From Roseomonas sp. E05 (GTDB lineage Bacteria; Pseudomonadota; Alphaproteobacteria; Acetobacterales; Acetobacteraceae), in contig NZ_JASIRT010000003.1 of the NCBI RefSeq assembly GCF_030063475.1, forward strand, positions 248,001-312,000: a stretch of 64,000 nt of DNA, read 5' to 3'. A program made the position numbers and the translations under genes. The notes beneath the pieces are model-generated. The model made no database searches, had not been told where the DNA came from, and saw only the letters and a program-made list of their open reading frames with translations. Of this stretch, positions 34,809 to 43,377 are shown in pieces (the stretch's first letter is position 1; every line of letters starts with the position of its first letter).

Positions 34809-36701
34809 GTGTTCGATGCCGTACAGCTTGCCGATGACGTCCAGCTCGCCGGGCATGGTCAGGTGCGTGTGGACCGTTCGCGGGACGCCTTGCTCACCGA
34901 TTTCGGGAAGGCGACGCTGAGCGACCGCTACCTGATGCCGGGTGAATCCTACCAGGACCTCTTTGCCCGCGTTGCCAGCGCCTTCGGCGACGACGCCGCG
35001 CATGCGCAACGCATCTATGACTACATCAGCCGCCTCTGGTTCATGCCGGCGACGCCGGTGCTGTCGAACGGCGGCACCACGCGCGGCCTGCCGATCTCCT
35101 GCTTCCTGAACGAGGCGAATGACAGCCTGGACGGCATCGTCGGGCTGTGGAACGAGAATGTCTGGCTGGCCTCCAAGGGCGGCGGCATCGGCTCCTACTG
35201 GGGCAACCTGCGCTCGATCGGCGAGAAGGTCGGCCAGAACGGCAAGACCTCGGGCATCATCCCCTTCATCCGGGTGATGGACAGCCTGACGCTGGCGATC
35301 AGCCAGGGCTCGCTGCGGCGCGGCTCGGCGGCGGTGTACCTCCCGGTCTCGCATCCCGAGGTCGAGGAGTTCATCGACATGCGCCGCCCGACCGGCGGCG
35401 ACCCGAACCGCAAGGCGCTGAACCTGCACCACGGCATCCTCATCCCCGACGCTTTCATGCGCGCGGTGGAGAACGACGAGGAATGGGCGCTGACCTCGCC
35501 GAAGGACGGCGCGGTGATCCGCAAGGTGCCGGCGCGCGGCCTCTGGATCCGCATCCTGATGGCGCGCATCGAGCAGGGCGAGCCGTACATCATCTATTCC
35601 GACCACGTGAACCGCGCGCGGCCGGAGCACCACAAGCTGGCCGGGCTGGAGGTGAAGACCTCCAACCTCTGCTCCGAGATCACGCTTCCCACCGGGCGCG
35701 ACCAGCACGGGCAGGAGCGCACCGCCGTCTGCTGCCTGTCCTCGCTGAACCTCGAGACCTGGTTCGAGTGGAAGGACGAGCCGCGCTTCATCCCGGACGT
35801 GATGCGCTTCCTCGACAACGTGCTGCAGAGCTTCATCGACAGCGCGCCGGACTCCATGGCGCGGGCGAAGTACAGCGCGATGCGCGAGCGCTCCGTCGGC
35901 CTCGGCGTGATGGGCTTCCATTCCTTCCTGCAGGCGCAGAACGTGCCCTTCGAGAGCGTCATCGCCAAGGTCTGGAACAAGCGGATGTTCAAGCACATCC
36001 GCGAACAGGCGGACGCCGCCTCGCGCCAGCTCGCCGAGGAGCGCGGGCCCTGCCCGGATGCGGCCGAGTACGGCTCGATGGAGCGCTTCTCGAACAAGAT
36101 GGCGATCGCGCCGACCGCCTCGATCTCCATCATCTGCGGTGGCGCGAGCCCGGGCATCGAGCCGATCGCGGCCAATGTCTATAACCACAAGACGCTGTCC
36201 GGCAGCTTCATCGTGCGCAACCCGTACCTGAAGAAGGTGCTGGCGAAGCACGGCCGCGACGACGACGAGACCTGGACCACCATCACGGTCAGCAAGGGCA
36301 GCGTGCAGCACCTGGACTTCCTGGACGAGCAGGAGAAGGCCGTCTTCAAGACCGCCTTCGAGCTGGACCAGCGCTGGGTGGTGGAGCACGCCGCCGACCG
36401 CACGCCCTTCATCTGCCAGAGCCAGTCGGTGAACCTGTTCGTGCCGGCCGACGTGCACAAGCGCGACCTGCACCAGATTCACTACCAGGCCTGGAAGAAG
36501 GGCGTGAAGTCGCTCTACTACTGCCGCAGCCTCTCGATCCAGCGCGCCGACACGATCAGCGAGAAGGTGGCGGCGCAGCCGGCGCTGGGTGCTGCCGGAA
36601 TCAGCATCGAGGCCGTGCTGCCGACCACGCCGGCCCGCCCGACCCGCGCCGTGGCCGGCGAGAACGCCACGAACTACGAGGAGTGCCTCGCCTGCCAGTG
36701 A
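34809..36701 (+). CDS. nrdA: Ribonucleoside-diphosphate reductase, alpha subunit
   Basis: The catalytic subunit of class I ribonucleotide reductase. The start is placed at the GTG at 34809 (VFDAVQLADD), giving 630 residues; the frame is open a further 16 codons, but the only upstream start in it is at 34761. Key residues are visible: cysteine in GLPISCFLNE, the active-site Asn-Cys-Glu in SNLCSEI, a second active-site cysteine in TAVCCLSS, PTASISIICGGASPGIEP, the tyrosine pair in SLYYCRSLS for radical transfer, and the C-terminal redox pair in EECLACQ. No ATP-cone domain is present, so activity control through dATP at that site would be lacking. It is followed by nrdB after 107 bases. Confidence 0.93.
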   Translation: MFDAVQLADDVQLAGHGQVRVDRSRDALLTDFGKATLSDRYLMPGESYQDLFARVASAFGDDAAHAQRIYDYISRLWFMPATPVLSNGGTTRGLPISCFLNEANDSLDGIVGLWNENVWLASKGGGIGSYWGNLRSIGEKVGQNGKTSGIIPFIRVMDSLTLAISQGSLRRGSAAVYLPVSHPEVEEFIDMRRPTGGDPNRKALNLHHGILIPDAFMRAVENDEEWALTSPKDGAVIRKVPARGLWIRILMARIEQGEPYIIYSDHVNRARPEHHKLAGLEVKTSNLCSEITLPTGRDQHGQERTAVCCLSSLNLETWFEWKDEPRFIPDVMRFLDNVLQSFIDSAPDSMARAKYSAMRERSVGLGVMGFHSFLQAQNVPFESVIAKVWNKRMFKHIREQADAASRQLAEERGPCPDAAEYGSMERFSNKMAIAPTASISIICGGASPGIEPIAANVYNHKTLSGSFIVRNPYLKKVLAKHGRDDDETWTTITVSKGSVQHLDFLDEQEKAVFKTAFELDQRWVVEHAADRTPFICQSQSVNLFVPADVHKRDLHQIHYQAWKKGVKSLYYCRSLSIQRADTISEKVAAQPALGAAGISIEAVLPTTPARPTRAVAGENATNYEECLACQ

Positions 36702-36808
36702 GGCAGGCGCCGGCCCCTCACACAGACTCTCTTTGACCCGCGGCGGCGCCGCCTGTCCCCTCCGGGGACGGGGCGGCAGCCCCACGACCGAATGCCGGAG
36801 ATCCCGCC

Positions 36809-37849
36809 ATGTCCGCGACCGCCGAAAGCGCGCCCGAGAAGTTCGACCTGCTGACCGCCAACCCCGTCTACAAGCCCTTCCGCTACCCCTGGGCCTATGA
36901 CGCCTGGCTGACCCAGCAGCGCGTCCACTGGCTGCCGGAAGAGGTTCCGATGGCCGATGACGTGAAGGACTGGCAGAAGAACCTGACCGACGTCGAGCGC
37001 AACCTCGTCACGCAGATCTTCCGCTTCTTCACCCAGGCGGATGTCGAGGTGAACGGCGCCTACATGAAGTACTACAGCCAGGTCTTCAAGCCGACCGAAG
37101 TGCTGATGATGCTGTCGTCGTTCAGCAACATCGAGACGATCCACATCGCGGCGTACTCGCATCTGCTCGATACCATCGGCATGCCGGAAACCGAGTACCA
37201 GGCCTTCCTCAAGTACAAGGAGATGAAGGACAAGTACGACTACATGCAAACCTTCTCGGTCGAGAACAAGACCGAGATCGCCAAGACGCTGGCCGCCTTC
37301 GGCGCCTTCACCGAAGGTCTGCAGCTCTTCGCCTCCTTCGCCATCCTGCTGAACTTCCCCCGCTTCAACAAGATGAAGGGGATGGGGCAGATCGTCACCT
37401 GGTCGGTGCGCGACGAGACGCTGCACTGCCTCTCCGTGATCCGGCTGTTCCGCACCTTCATCCAGGAGAACCCGGAGATCTGGACGGCGCAGTTCCGCCA
37501 GGAGCTGACCGAGATCTGCACCACCATCGTCGAGCACGAGGATGCCTTCATCGACCTCGCCTTCGAGCTGGGCGGCGTCGAGGGCATGACGCCCGAGGAC
37601 ATCAAGAAGTACATCCGCTTCATCGCCGACCGCCGCCTGCAGCAGCTCGGCCTCGATCCCCATTACGGCATCGAGAAGAACCCGCTGCCCTGGCTGGACG
37701 AGATCCTGAACGCGGTCGAGCACATGAACTTCTTCGAGGGCCGCGCGACCGAGTACTCCAAGGCCAGCACCCAGGGCACCTGGGAAGAGGCCTTCGCCGA
37801 GGGCATCTTCTCCGAGAAGCAGCCGGAAGGGGCGATCCTGCCCGGCTGA
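36809..37849 (+). CDS. nrdB: Ribonucleoside-diphosphate reductase, beta subunit
   Basis: A 346-residue radical-generating subunit. The metal ligands can be placed in FFTQADVEVNG (aspartate), SNIETIHIAAYSH (glutamate and histidine), FTEGLQLFA (glutamate) and VRDETLHCLS (glutamate and histidine). The tyrosine in ETIHIAAY occupies the tyrosyl-radical position, which supports a class Ia type enzyme rather than the Y-less class Ic. It works with NrdA to make deoxyribonucleotides. The 107-base spacer from nrdA holds only GC hairpins such as GTCCCC/GGGGAC, and co-transcription is likely. Confidence 0.94.
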   Translation: MSATAESAPEKFDLLTANPVYKPFRYPWAYDAWLTQQRVHWLPEEVPMADDVKDWQKNLTDVERNLVTQIFRFFTQADVEVNGAYMKYYSQVFKPTEVLMMLSSFSNIETIHIAAYSHLLDTIGMPETEYQAFLKYKEMKDKYDYMQTFSVENKTEIAKTLAAFGAFTEGLQLFASFAILLNFPRFNKMKGMGQIVTWSVRDETLHCLSVIRLFRTFIQENPEIWTAQFRQELTEICTTIVEHEDAFIDLAFELGGVEGMTPEDIKKYIRFIADRRLQQLGLDPHYGIEKNPLPWLDEILNAVEHMNFFEGRATEYSKASTQGTWEEAFAEGIFSEKQPEGAILPG

Positions 37850-37876
37850 GCCGCGGCGGTTACGCAATGAAACACG

Positions 37877-37901
37877 GTGCGGCTGATCGCGCGGGCCGCA
37901 C
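37877..37901 (+). terminator. Hairpin after nrdB
   Basis: GTGCGGC (37877-37883) pairs perfectly with GCCGCAC (37895-37901) across 11 bases, 28 bases past the nrdB stop. No T run follows. It probably separates nrdAB from the sco gene. Confidence 0.5.
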
Positions 37902-37941
37902 CCCCTGACCAAGCGGCGCGGGATGGTTTAAGCAGGGCGCC

Positions 37942-38622
37942 ATGCAGCGCGCCCTCCGCCTCCTGGTCCTGGTCCTGATCGCCGGCCTCGCCGTGCTCTG
38001 GGGCGTCGCCTGGTTCGGCCGCGAGCCCGGGGAACCGCTGGCCGAGGCCTTCACCCGGCAGGTGGCCCGGCTGACCGGGCAGGAAGCCTCGGTGTCCGCC
38101 ACGCCGGGCAGCGTGCAGCTTCCCGGCGGCATGTCCCTCGGCGGGCCCTTCACCCTGGTGAACCAGGATGGCCGCACCGTCACCCAGGCCGACTTCAAGG
38201 GCCAGCTCCTGGTGGCCTATTTCGGCTACACCTTCTGCCCCGATGTCTGCCCGACCGAGCTGGGCGGCATCGCCGGCGCCATGGACCTGCTGGCCCCCGA
38301 GGAGGCGGCGCGGGTCACGCCCGTGCTCTTCACCATTGACCCCGAGCGCGACACCCCGGCCCAGCTCAAGGCCTATGTCAGCAACTTCCACCCGCGCATG
38401 GTGGGGCTGACCGGCTCCCCGGAGCAGGTGGCCGAGACGGCGAAGCGCTTCCGCGTCTTCTATGCCAAGGTCGAGCGGCCGGAGATGAGCGAATACCTGA
38501 TGGACCACTCCTCCTTCGTCTATCTGATCGGCGAGGGAGGGCGGGTGCTGTCGCTGCTGCGTCCGCAGACCCCGCCGGAGGCGATCGCCGAGGCGATCCG
38601 CGCCCAGCTCGGACGGCTCTGA
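37942..38622 (+). CDS. Sco/SenC family copper chaperone (second copy)
   Basis: A 226-residue protein anchored by an N-terminal helix (residues about 4-24, RLLVLVLIAGLAVLWGVAWF). The thioredoxin-like domain carries the copper-binding CxxxC in FCPDVCPTE and the distal histidine in MDHSSFVYLI. Such proteins deliver copper to CuA or protect against oxidative stress. Compared with the operon copy at 20800 it is a more canonical Sco with the tail anchor missing. It is not next to any oxidase gene here. It may serve another oxidase elsewhere in the genome. Confidence 0.92.
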   Translation: MQRALRLLVLVLIAGLAVLWGVAWFGREPGEPLAEAFTRQVARLTGQEASVSATPGSVQLPGGMSLGGPFTLVNQDGRTVTQADFKGQLLVAYFGYTFCPDVCPTELGGIAGAMDLLAPEEAARVTPVLFTIDPERDTPAQLKAYVSNFHPRMVGLTGSPEQVAETAKRFRVFYAKVERPEMSEYLMDHSSFVYLIGEGGRVLSLLRPQTPPEAIAEAIRAQLGRL

Positions 38623-38818
38623 GCGCGCTATTGACGCAACGTTAACCTTCTGGAAGTCAGGATCCAGGGGCCGCGGCTGATTTGTGCGGCTTGGTTAACC
38701 GGGGCATCGTCCGGTAAATTCATACAAACGCGATTCGCCACAACCGAAGAGGGTGTGGCGGAATTCATTGCAAGTGTGTAGCGACATCTTGCTGGCGAGG
38801 ATGAGGAGTATGGGCGAC
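38623..38818. promoter_or_regulatory. Intergenic region with a bulged hairpin
   Basis: About 196 bases that are less GC-rich than the neighbours. CGCCACA (38736-38742) and TGTGGCG (38754-38760) form a perfect stem that can be extended by ATT/AAT past one bulge. GTTAACC occurs twice (about 38641 and 38693). The region must hold the promoter of the following small gene. Confidence 0.45.
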
Positions 38819-39112
38819 ATGGCGGATGAGTGGTCTGACGGCCCCGCAGGGCATGCCGGGCATGATGCGTCTCGCAGCACGCCTGCGACCCCCCGCCATA
38901 CCCGCCGCCTGTCCGACAAGATCCTGATCGCCTTCCATCAGGCCTGTGACCAGGGCGACCTCGAAGTGGCGCAGGAGCTGCTTCTGGTCCTCGAGAAGAT
39001 GGTGACGCGCCGCCCCACCATGCCTGACCAGAACCGGCGCAAGAGCATGGAAAGCCTGGTCGCGGCGCATGAGCGGCTGTGGCTTCTGCGGCATCCGGAG
39101 ACCATGCTGTAA
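38819..39112 (+). CDS. Conserved-looking small hypothetical protein
   Basis: A protein of about 97 residues, hydrophilic, without signal peptide. The core LSDKILIAFHQACDQGDLEVAQELL followed by LEKMVTRRP is helical and resembles a tetratricopeptide-like pair (quoted in parts: ILIAFHQACDQGDLEVA). I recall similar small proteins in other Rhodospirillales, with no known function. The start is uncertain: ATGs at 38801, 38810 and 38819 are in frame. An AGGAG 10 bases before 38819 favours the last, and a GAGG nine bases before 38810 is a near tie. Confidence 0.65.
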   Translation: MADEWSDGPAGHAGHDASRSTPATPRHTRRLSDKILIAFHQACDQGDLEVAQELLLVLEKMVTRRPTMPDQNRRKSMESLVAAHERLWLLRHPETML

Positions 39113-39254
39113 GCCTGTCCGTGTGATCCGCCGCCCTGCGGAGCACAATTTTACGCGATTTTCTGCGCCTTTTGGCCGCGCTGGCGCGGCTCCGAGCCGA
39201 TTGACCACCTTCCTGGGGCGTGATTTCTTCTCCCCGAGAGAAGGAGTACGCCGC

Positions 39255-39890
39255 ATGACCATCCAGCTCGGGCAGATCGCCCCGGATTTCACGGCCGAAA
39301 CCACGGCCGGCACCATCCGCTTCCATGACTGGGCCGGCGATTCCTGGGTGGTGCTGTTCAGCCATCCCAAGGATTTCACCCCCGTCTGCACCACCGAACT
39401 GGGCGAGGCCGCCCGGCTGAAGCCGGAGTTCGATCGGCGCAACACCAAGGTCATCGGCCTTTCCGTGGACCCGCTGGACCGCCATGCCGGCTGGGAGGCC
39501 GACATCGCCGAGACGCAGGGCGCCGCGGTCAATTTCCCGATGATCGCCGACCCGGAGCAGAAGGTCTCGAAGCTCTACGGCATGATCCACCCGGAGGCCG
39601 ACCCCTCGGTCACCGTGCGGACGGTCTTCGTCATCGATCCGCAGAAGAAGGTGCGGCTGATGCTCACCTATCCGCCCTCCACCGGCCGGAACTTCCAGGA
39701 GGTGCTGCGGGTGATCGACAGCCTCCAGCTCACCGACCGGCACAAGGTGGCCACGCCGGTGAACTGGCAGAAGGGCGACCGTGCCATCATCGTCCCCAGC
39801 GTGAGCGACGAGCAGGCGAAGGAGCGCTTCCCGCAGGGCTGGGAGGCGCAGAAGCCCTATCTCCGCTGGGTGGAGCTGAAGGACTCCTGA
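39255..39890 (+). CDS. 1-Cys peroxiredoxin (Prx6 type)
   Basis: A 211-residue peroxidase that reduces hydroperoxides in the cytoplasm. The peroxidatic cysteine 45 lies in FTPVCTTELGEA. No other cysteine exists in the chain, so it is a 1-Cys enzyme of the Prx6/AhpC-TSA type, in agreement with the C-terminal extension (TPVNWQKGDRAIIVPSVSDE). The ATG at 39255 follows AAGGAG by eight bases. The stop shares bases with the cysK start (TGATG at 39888-39892), so the two are translationally coupled. A 1-Cys enzyme needs an external thiol, which may be why it is linked to cysteine synthesis. Confidence 0.93.
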   Translation: MTIQLGQIAPDFTAETTAGTIRFHDWAGDSWVVLFSHPKDFTPVCTTELGEAARLKPEFDRRNTKVIGLSVDPLDRHAGWEADIAETQGAAVNFPMIADPEQKVSKLYGMIHPEADPSVTVRTVFVIDPQKKVRLMLTYPPSTGRNFQEVLRVIDSLQLTDRHKVATPVNWQKGDRAIIVPSVSDEQAKERFPQGWEAQKPYLRWVELKDS

Positions 39891-40909
39891 TGCCGGCCTC
39901 GCCGATCGCCGACGGCTTCTGGGGTGCGGTGCACAACACGCCGCTCATCCGCCTGCGCCGCGCCTCCGAGGAAACCGGCTGCGAAATCCTCGGCAAGGCG
40001 GAGTTCATGAACCCGGGCGGCTCGGTCAAGGACCGCGCCGCGCTGGGCATCCTGCAGGACGCCGTCGAGCAGGGGCTGCTGGTGCCGGGCCAGCCCGGCA
40101 CGGTGGTCGAGGGCACCGCCGGCAATACCGGCATCGGGCTGGCACTGGCCGCCAATGCGCGCGGCTGGCGCAGCGTCATCGTCGTGCCGGAGACGCAGAG
40201 CCGGGAGAAGCTCGATTTCCTGCGCATGATCGGCGCCGACCTGCGGCTGGTGCCGGCCAAGCCCTATGCCGATCCCGGCAACTACGTGCATGTCTCCCGC
40301 CGGCTGGCGGAGGAGATGCAGGCGGCGCAGGGAAGCACCATCTGGGCCAACCAGTTCGACAACCTGGCCAACCGCCGCGCCCATGAGCAGTACACCGGCC
40401 GCGAGATCTGGGAGCAGACGGACGGGCGCGTGGACGCCTTCACCTGCGCCTGCGGCACCGGCGGCACCCTGGCTGGCGTCGCCCTGGCACTGAAGGCGCG
40501 CAACGAGAAGGTCCGCATCGTGCTGGCCGATCCGGAGGGCAGCGCGCTCGCCCCCTGGGTGAACTCCGGCACGGTGAAGGCCACCTCCGGCAACTCGATC
40601 GCCGAGGGAATCGGGCAGGCCGCCCGTGTGCCTGGGAACCTGGAAGGCGCCCCGATCGACGGCGCCGAGACCATCCCGGATGCCGAGGCGCTGCAGTGGG
40701 TCTTCTCGCTGCTGGTCGAGGAAGGGCTCTCCGTCGGCGGCAGTGCGGGGCTGAACGTGGCGGCCGCCGTCCGCCTGGCCAAGGCGCTGGGACCGGGGCA
40801 CACCATCGCCACCATCCTCTGCGACGGTGGGGCGCGGTATCAGTCCAAGCTGTTCAACCCGGAATTTCTCCGGAGCAAGGGGCTGCCCGTCCCGCACTGG
40901 CTGGCCTGA
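39890..40909 (+). CDS. cysK: Cysteine synthase (PLP-dependent)
   Basis: A 339-residue fold-type II PLP enzyme. The PLP lysine lies in NPGGSVKDRAA, the substrate loop in VEGTAGNTGIGLA, and the phosphate-binding glycine loop in CACGTGGTLAG. It makes cysteine from O-acetylserine and sulfide. The C-terminal 40 residues extend a little beyond standard CysK. The family also includes cystathionine beta-synthase-like and O-phosphoserine sulfhydrylases, so exact acceptor use is inferred. It follows the peroxiredoxin gene with overlapping codons and ends in the palindromic repeat at 40914. Confidence 0.88.
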   Translation: MPASPIADGFWGAVHNTPLIRLRRASEETGCEILGKAEFMNPGGSVKDRAALGILQDAVEQGLLVPGQPGTVVEGTAGNTGIGLALAANARGWRSVIVVPETQSREKLDFLRMIGADLRLVPAKPYADPGNYVHVSRRLAEEMQAAQGSTIWANQFDNLANRRAHEQYTGREIWEQTDGRVDAFTCACGTGGTLAGVALALKARNEKVRIVLADPEGSALAPWVNSGTVKATSGNSIAEGIGQAARVPGNLEGAPIDGAETIPDAEALQWVFSLLVEEGLSVGGSAGLNVAAAVRLAKALGPGHTIATILCDGGARYQSKLFNPEFLRSKGLPVPHWLA

Positions 40910-40913
40910 AAGG

Positions 40914-40972
40914 GCAGGGGGCGCCGCCCCCTGCGACCCCCGCCGGGGAGACAGTGTCCCCCCGGACCCCGC
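40914..40972. repeat. GC-rich palindromic intergenic repeat / terminator
   Basis: GCAGGGGGC (40914-40922) pairs perfectly with GCCCCCTGC (40926-40934), three-base loop. A second, weaker hairpin follows: GGGGA (40945-40949) with TCCCC (40957-40961), then CCGGACCCCGCC. The arrangement, a stem then ACCCCCGCC then a second stem and GGACCCCGCC, looks like a REP-type element that also ends cysK transcription. Confidence 0.6.
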
Positions 40973-41051
40973 CATTCCGCTCCCGCCCCACTTGGCCCGC
41001 CCCGGTTTTGGCGTCACCCTTCGCGGCTGATTCGCCAAGGGAGGACGGTTG

Positions 41052-42593
41052 ATGAACGGCGCCGAGAGCCTGGTCCACACGCTGCTGAAGAGCGGAGTGG
41101 ACACCTGCTTTGCCAATCCGGGCACCAGCGAGATGCATTTCGTCGCGGCGCTGGACCGGATCCCCGGCATGCGCTGCGTGCTGGGGCTGCAGGAGAACAT
41201 CGTCACCGGCATGGCCGATGGCTACTGGCGCATGGCCGAGAAGCCCGCCGCGACCCTGCTGCATTGCGGCCCCGGCCTGGCCAACGGCCTCGCCAACCTG
41301 CACAACGCCCGCCGGGCCCGCAGCGGCATCGTCAATATCGTGGGCGACCAGGCGACCTATCACCGCCCGCTCGACGCACAGCTCACCGCCGACACCGAAG
41401 GCTGGGCGCGGCCCGTCTCCGGCTGGGTGCGCACCGCGATGGACGCCAGGCGCGTCGGCGCCGATGCCGCCGTGGCCGTGCAGGCTGCGCGCACCGCGCC
41501 CGGGCAGATCGCCACCCTGATCCTGCCCGCCGACACCGCCTGGAACGAGGGCGCCGAGCCGGCCGAGGCGCTGCCCGTGCCGCCGGCCACGGCGCCAGAC
41601 CCCCATGCGGTGAAGACCGCCGCCCGGGTGCTGCGCGAGAAGAAGAACGTGCTGATCCTGCTCGGCGGCATCGGCCTTCGCGCCGAGGCGCAGGCGCTCG
41701 CCTGGCGCGCCGCCCAGGCCACCGGCCAGCGCGTGCTGGCGGAGATGTCCAACGCCCGCGTCCAGCGCGGCCGCGGGCGGCTCCAGCTGGAGCGCGTGCC
41801 CTATCCGGTGGACATGGCGGTCGAGTCGCTGAAATGGGTCGAGCACCTGATCCTGGTGAACGCCAAGGCGCCGGTCGGCTTCTTCGCCTATCCGGGCAAG
41901 CCGAGCCGCCACTACCCCGAGACGGCCGAGGTGCATGTCCTCTCCCGCTACGAGGAGGACGGCATCGCCGCGCTGCGGGCGCTGGTGGAGGAACTGGGCG
42001 CGCCGGAGGCCGCCATCCCCGATCCCGGCCCGCGCCCCGATCCGGCCCGTGGCGCGCCGACGCCGGAAGGCCTGGCCCGCACCCTGGCCGCGCTGATGCC
42101 GGAAGGCAGCATCGTGGCGGATGAGAGCGTTTCCTTCGGCCGCGGCTTCTACAAGGAAACGCACGCCGCCCCGCCGCATGACTGGCTGCAGATCACCGGC
42201 GGCGCCATCGGCTGCGGCATGCCGCTGGCCACCGGTGCGGCGATCGGCGCCGGCGCACAGCGCCGCGTCATCAACCTGCAGGCCGACGGCTCGGCCATGT
42301 ACACGCTGCAGGCGCTGTGGACCCAGGCGCGTGAGAAGCTGCCCGTCACCACCATCATCCTCTCGAACCGCAAGTACCAGATCCTGATCGGCGAGTATCA
42401 GAACGTGGGCGCCAACCCCGGCCCGACGGCGATGAGCATGCTCGACCTCGGCAACCCCGAGCTCGACTGGCTGCGGCTGGCCGGCGGCATGGGGGTGGAG
42501 GCCGCCCGCGCCACCACGCTGGAACAGTGCGGCGACCTGCTGGCGCAGTCCTGCGCACAGAATGCGCCCTTCCTGATCGAACTGGTGATCTGA
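41052..42593 (+). CDS. Thiamine diphosphate-dependent enzyme, acetolactate synthase / benzoylformate decarboxylase-like
   Basis: A 513-residue three-domain ThDP enzyme. The N-terminal PYR domain has the cofactor-activating glutamate in GLQENIVTGMADGY (near residue 50). The central domain follows at about 190-330. The C-terminal PP domain has the ThDP-binding segment ADGSAMYTLQ followed by LSNR. The family motif is normally GDG...NN; here alanine replaces the first glycine and the pair is SN. No small subunit gene is nearby, so this is unlikely to be the anabolic IlvB. Decarboxylase, carboligase or oxalyl-CoA-like functions are possible. The start is the ATG at 41052 after GGGAGG. A strong terminator follows. 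Confidence 0.85.
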   Translation: MNGAESLVHTLLKSGVDTCFANPGTSEMHFVAALDRIPGMRCVLGLQENIVTGMADGYWRMAEKPAATLLHCGPGLANGLANLHNARRARSGIVNIVGDQATYHRPLDAQLTADTEGWARPVSGWVRTAMDARRVGADAAVAVQAARTAPGQIATLILPADTAWNEGAEPAEALPVPPATAPDPHAVKTAARVLREKKNVLILLGGIGLRAEAQALAWRAAQATGQRVLAEMSNARVQRGRGRLQLERVPYPVDMAVESLKWVEHLILVNAKAPVGFFAYPGKPSRHYPETAEVHVLSRYEEDGIAALRALVEELGAPEAAIPDPGPRPDPARGAPTPEGLARTLAALMPEGSIVADESVSFGRGFYKETHAAPPHDWLQITGGAIGCGMPLATGAAIGAGAQRRVINLQADGSAMYTLQALWTQAREKLPVTTIILSNRKYQILIGEYQNVGANPGPTAMSMLDLGNPELDWLRLAGGMGVEAARATTLEQCGDLLAQSCAQNAPFLIELVI

Positions 42594-42599
42594 AGGCGG

Positions 42600-42634
42600 G
42601 CCGGCGGGGCGGCAGCGCCGCGCCGGCTTTTTTT
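42600..42634 (+). terminator. Strong rho-independent terminator
   Basis: A 12-bp stem with one mismatch, GCCGGCGGGGCG (42600-42611) with CGCCGCGCCGGC (42616-42627), is followed by seven T's (42628-42634), seven bases beyond the ThDP enzyme stop. It is the most canonical terminator in the window. Confidence 0.9.
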
Positions 42635-42655
42635 CGTCTCCCCCGCAAAGCGCGC

Positions 42656-42698
42656 TTGACGGGGGAGGGCTGCAGGATTTAACTGCGAATAACTCGCA
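42656..42698 (+). promoter_or_regulatory. Candidate promoter overlapped by a Fur-like box
   Basis: TTGACG (42656-42661) is followed after 16 bases by TTTAAC (42678-42683), a plausible sigma-70 type promoter. Immediately after it lies TGCGAATAACTCGCA (42684-42698), an inverted repeat (TGCGA-N5-TCGCA) that resembles the iron-responsive Fur/Irr boxes of alphaproteobacteria. It would sit over the transcription start. The first downstream gene is the YciI gene at 43042, 340 bases away. Confidence 0.5.
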
Positions 42699-42800
42699 AT
42701 TGCATCGAGGGCTGGCGGAACGCGGTTACTACCGTCCCACCGCGCAGAGGGTCCCGCTTTCTCCCCCCCGGATCCGTCAGCCCACACCGCTTTGCGAGAT

Positions 42801-42879
42801 CCGGCGCCGGCCTGCAGGGGAGGCCGGCGCCGGAAGCGGACCGGGGCGATCGGGCGCAGACTTGCGAACCGCCCGATCG
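42801..42879 (+). other. Two perfect hairpins in a gene-free stretch, possible structured RNA
   Basis: The stretch 42635-43041 has no convincing gene. Inside it CCGGCGCCGGCCT (42801-42813) pairs perfectly over 13 bp with AGGCCGGCGCCGG (42821-42833), 7-base loop. CGATCGGGCG (42847-42856) pairs over 10 bp with CGCCCGATCG (42870-42879), 13-base loop. Both lie downstream of the promoter/Fur-like box and have no T run. They could form a structured leader of the YciI gene, a small RNA, or terminators. Confidence 0.45.
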
Positions 42880-43041
42880 ACCGCGCGGTGCCTTGAAGGG
42901 GGTGCCGCCGGTCACTGAGTTTGCACGCGGGCAGGGCGTGCAGGTCCCGGTCCGCGCCCTTCCTTCCAGCAGGGGGATGGCGCGCACTGCCCCAGGCGCT
43001 AGGCTGGCCGTCGCCATAAAACACCGGAGGAACGGCGGCCC

Positions 43042-43350
43042 ATGCCCTACATCATCGAGACCTTCGACAAGCCGGACAGCCTCGCGCTGCGCAAATCCAC
43101 CCGCGACGCGCATCTCGACTATCTCGATGCCCATGTGAGCAAGCTGCTGGCCTGCGGCGCCAAGCTCAGGGACGACGGCAGCGATGCCGGCGGCGGCCTC
43201 TACATCGTCGATGTCGAGACCCGCGCCGAGGCCGAGGCCTTCATCGCCGAGGATCCCTTCAGCAAGGCCGGCCTCTTCGAGCGCGTGCAGATCTCGCGCT
43301 GGCGCAAGGGCTATCTGGACGGCAAGAGCTTCTTCCCGCCGCGCAAGTAG
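43042..43350 (+). CDS. YciI family protein
   Basis: A 102-residue ferredoxin-like-fold protein of the YciI/YCII family. Recognisable parts are RDAHLDYLDAHVSKLLACGA with the conserved histidine, and EAEAFIAEDPFSKAGLFE with the conserved aspartate-proline. These His/Asp residues form a putative active site, but no reaction is established for most members. The ATG follows CGGAGGAACGGCGGCC, a reasonable ribosome site. The upstream leader is long and contains a Fur-like box and two hairpins. It is convergent with the cupin gene. Confidence 0.85.
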   Translation: MPYIIETFDKPDSLALRKSTRDAHLDYLDAHVSKLLACGAKLRDDGSDAGGGLYIVDVETRAEAEAFIAEDPFSKAGLFERVQISRWRKGYLDGKSFFPPRK

Positions 43351-43377
43351 CCTGGCCATCGTCGCGGGCCGGCGCCC

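Noticed and set aside
42679-43359. Minus-strand frames covering the gap before and through the YciI gene
   Set aside because: They are antisense to YciI, Arg/Pro-rich and unlike any family; the gap is better read as regulatory.
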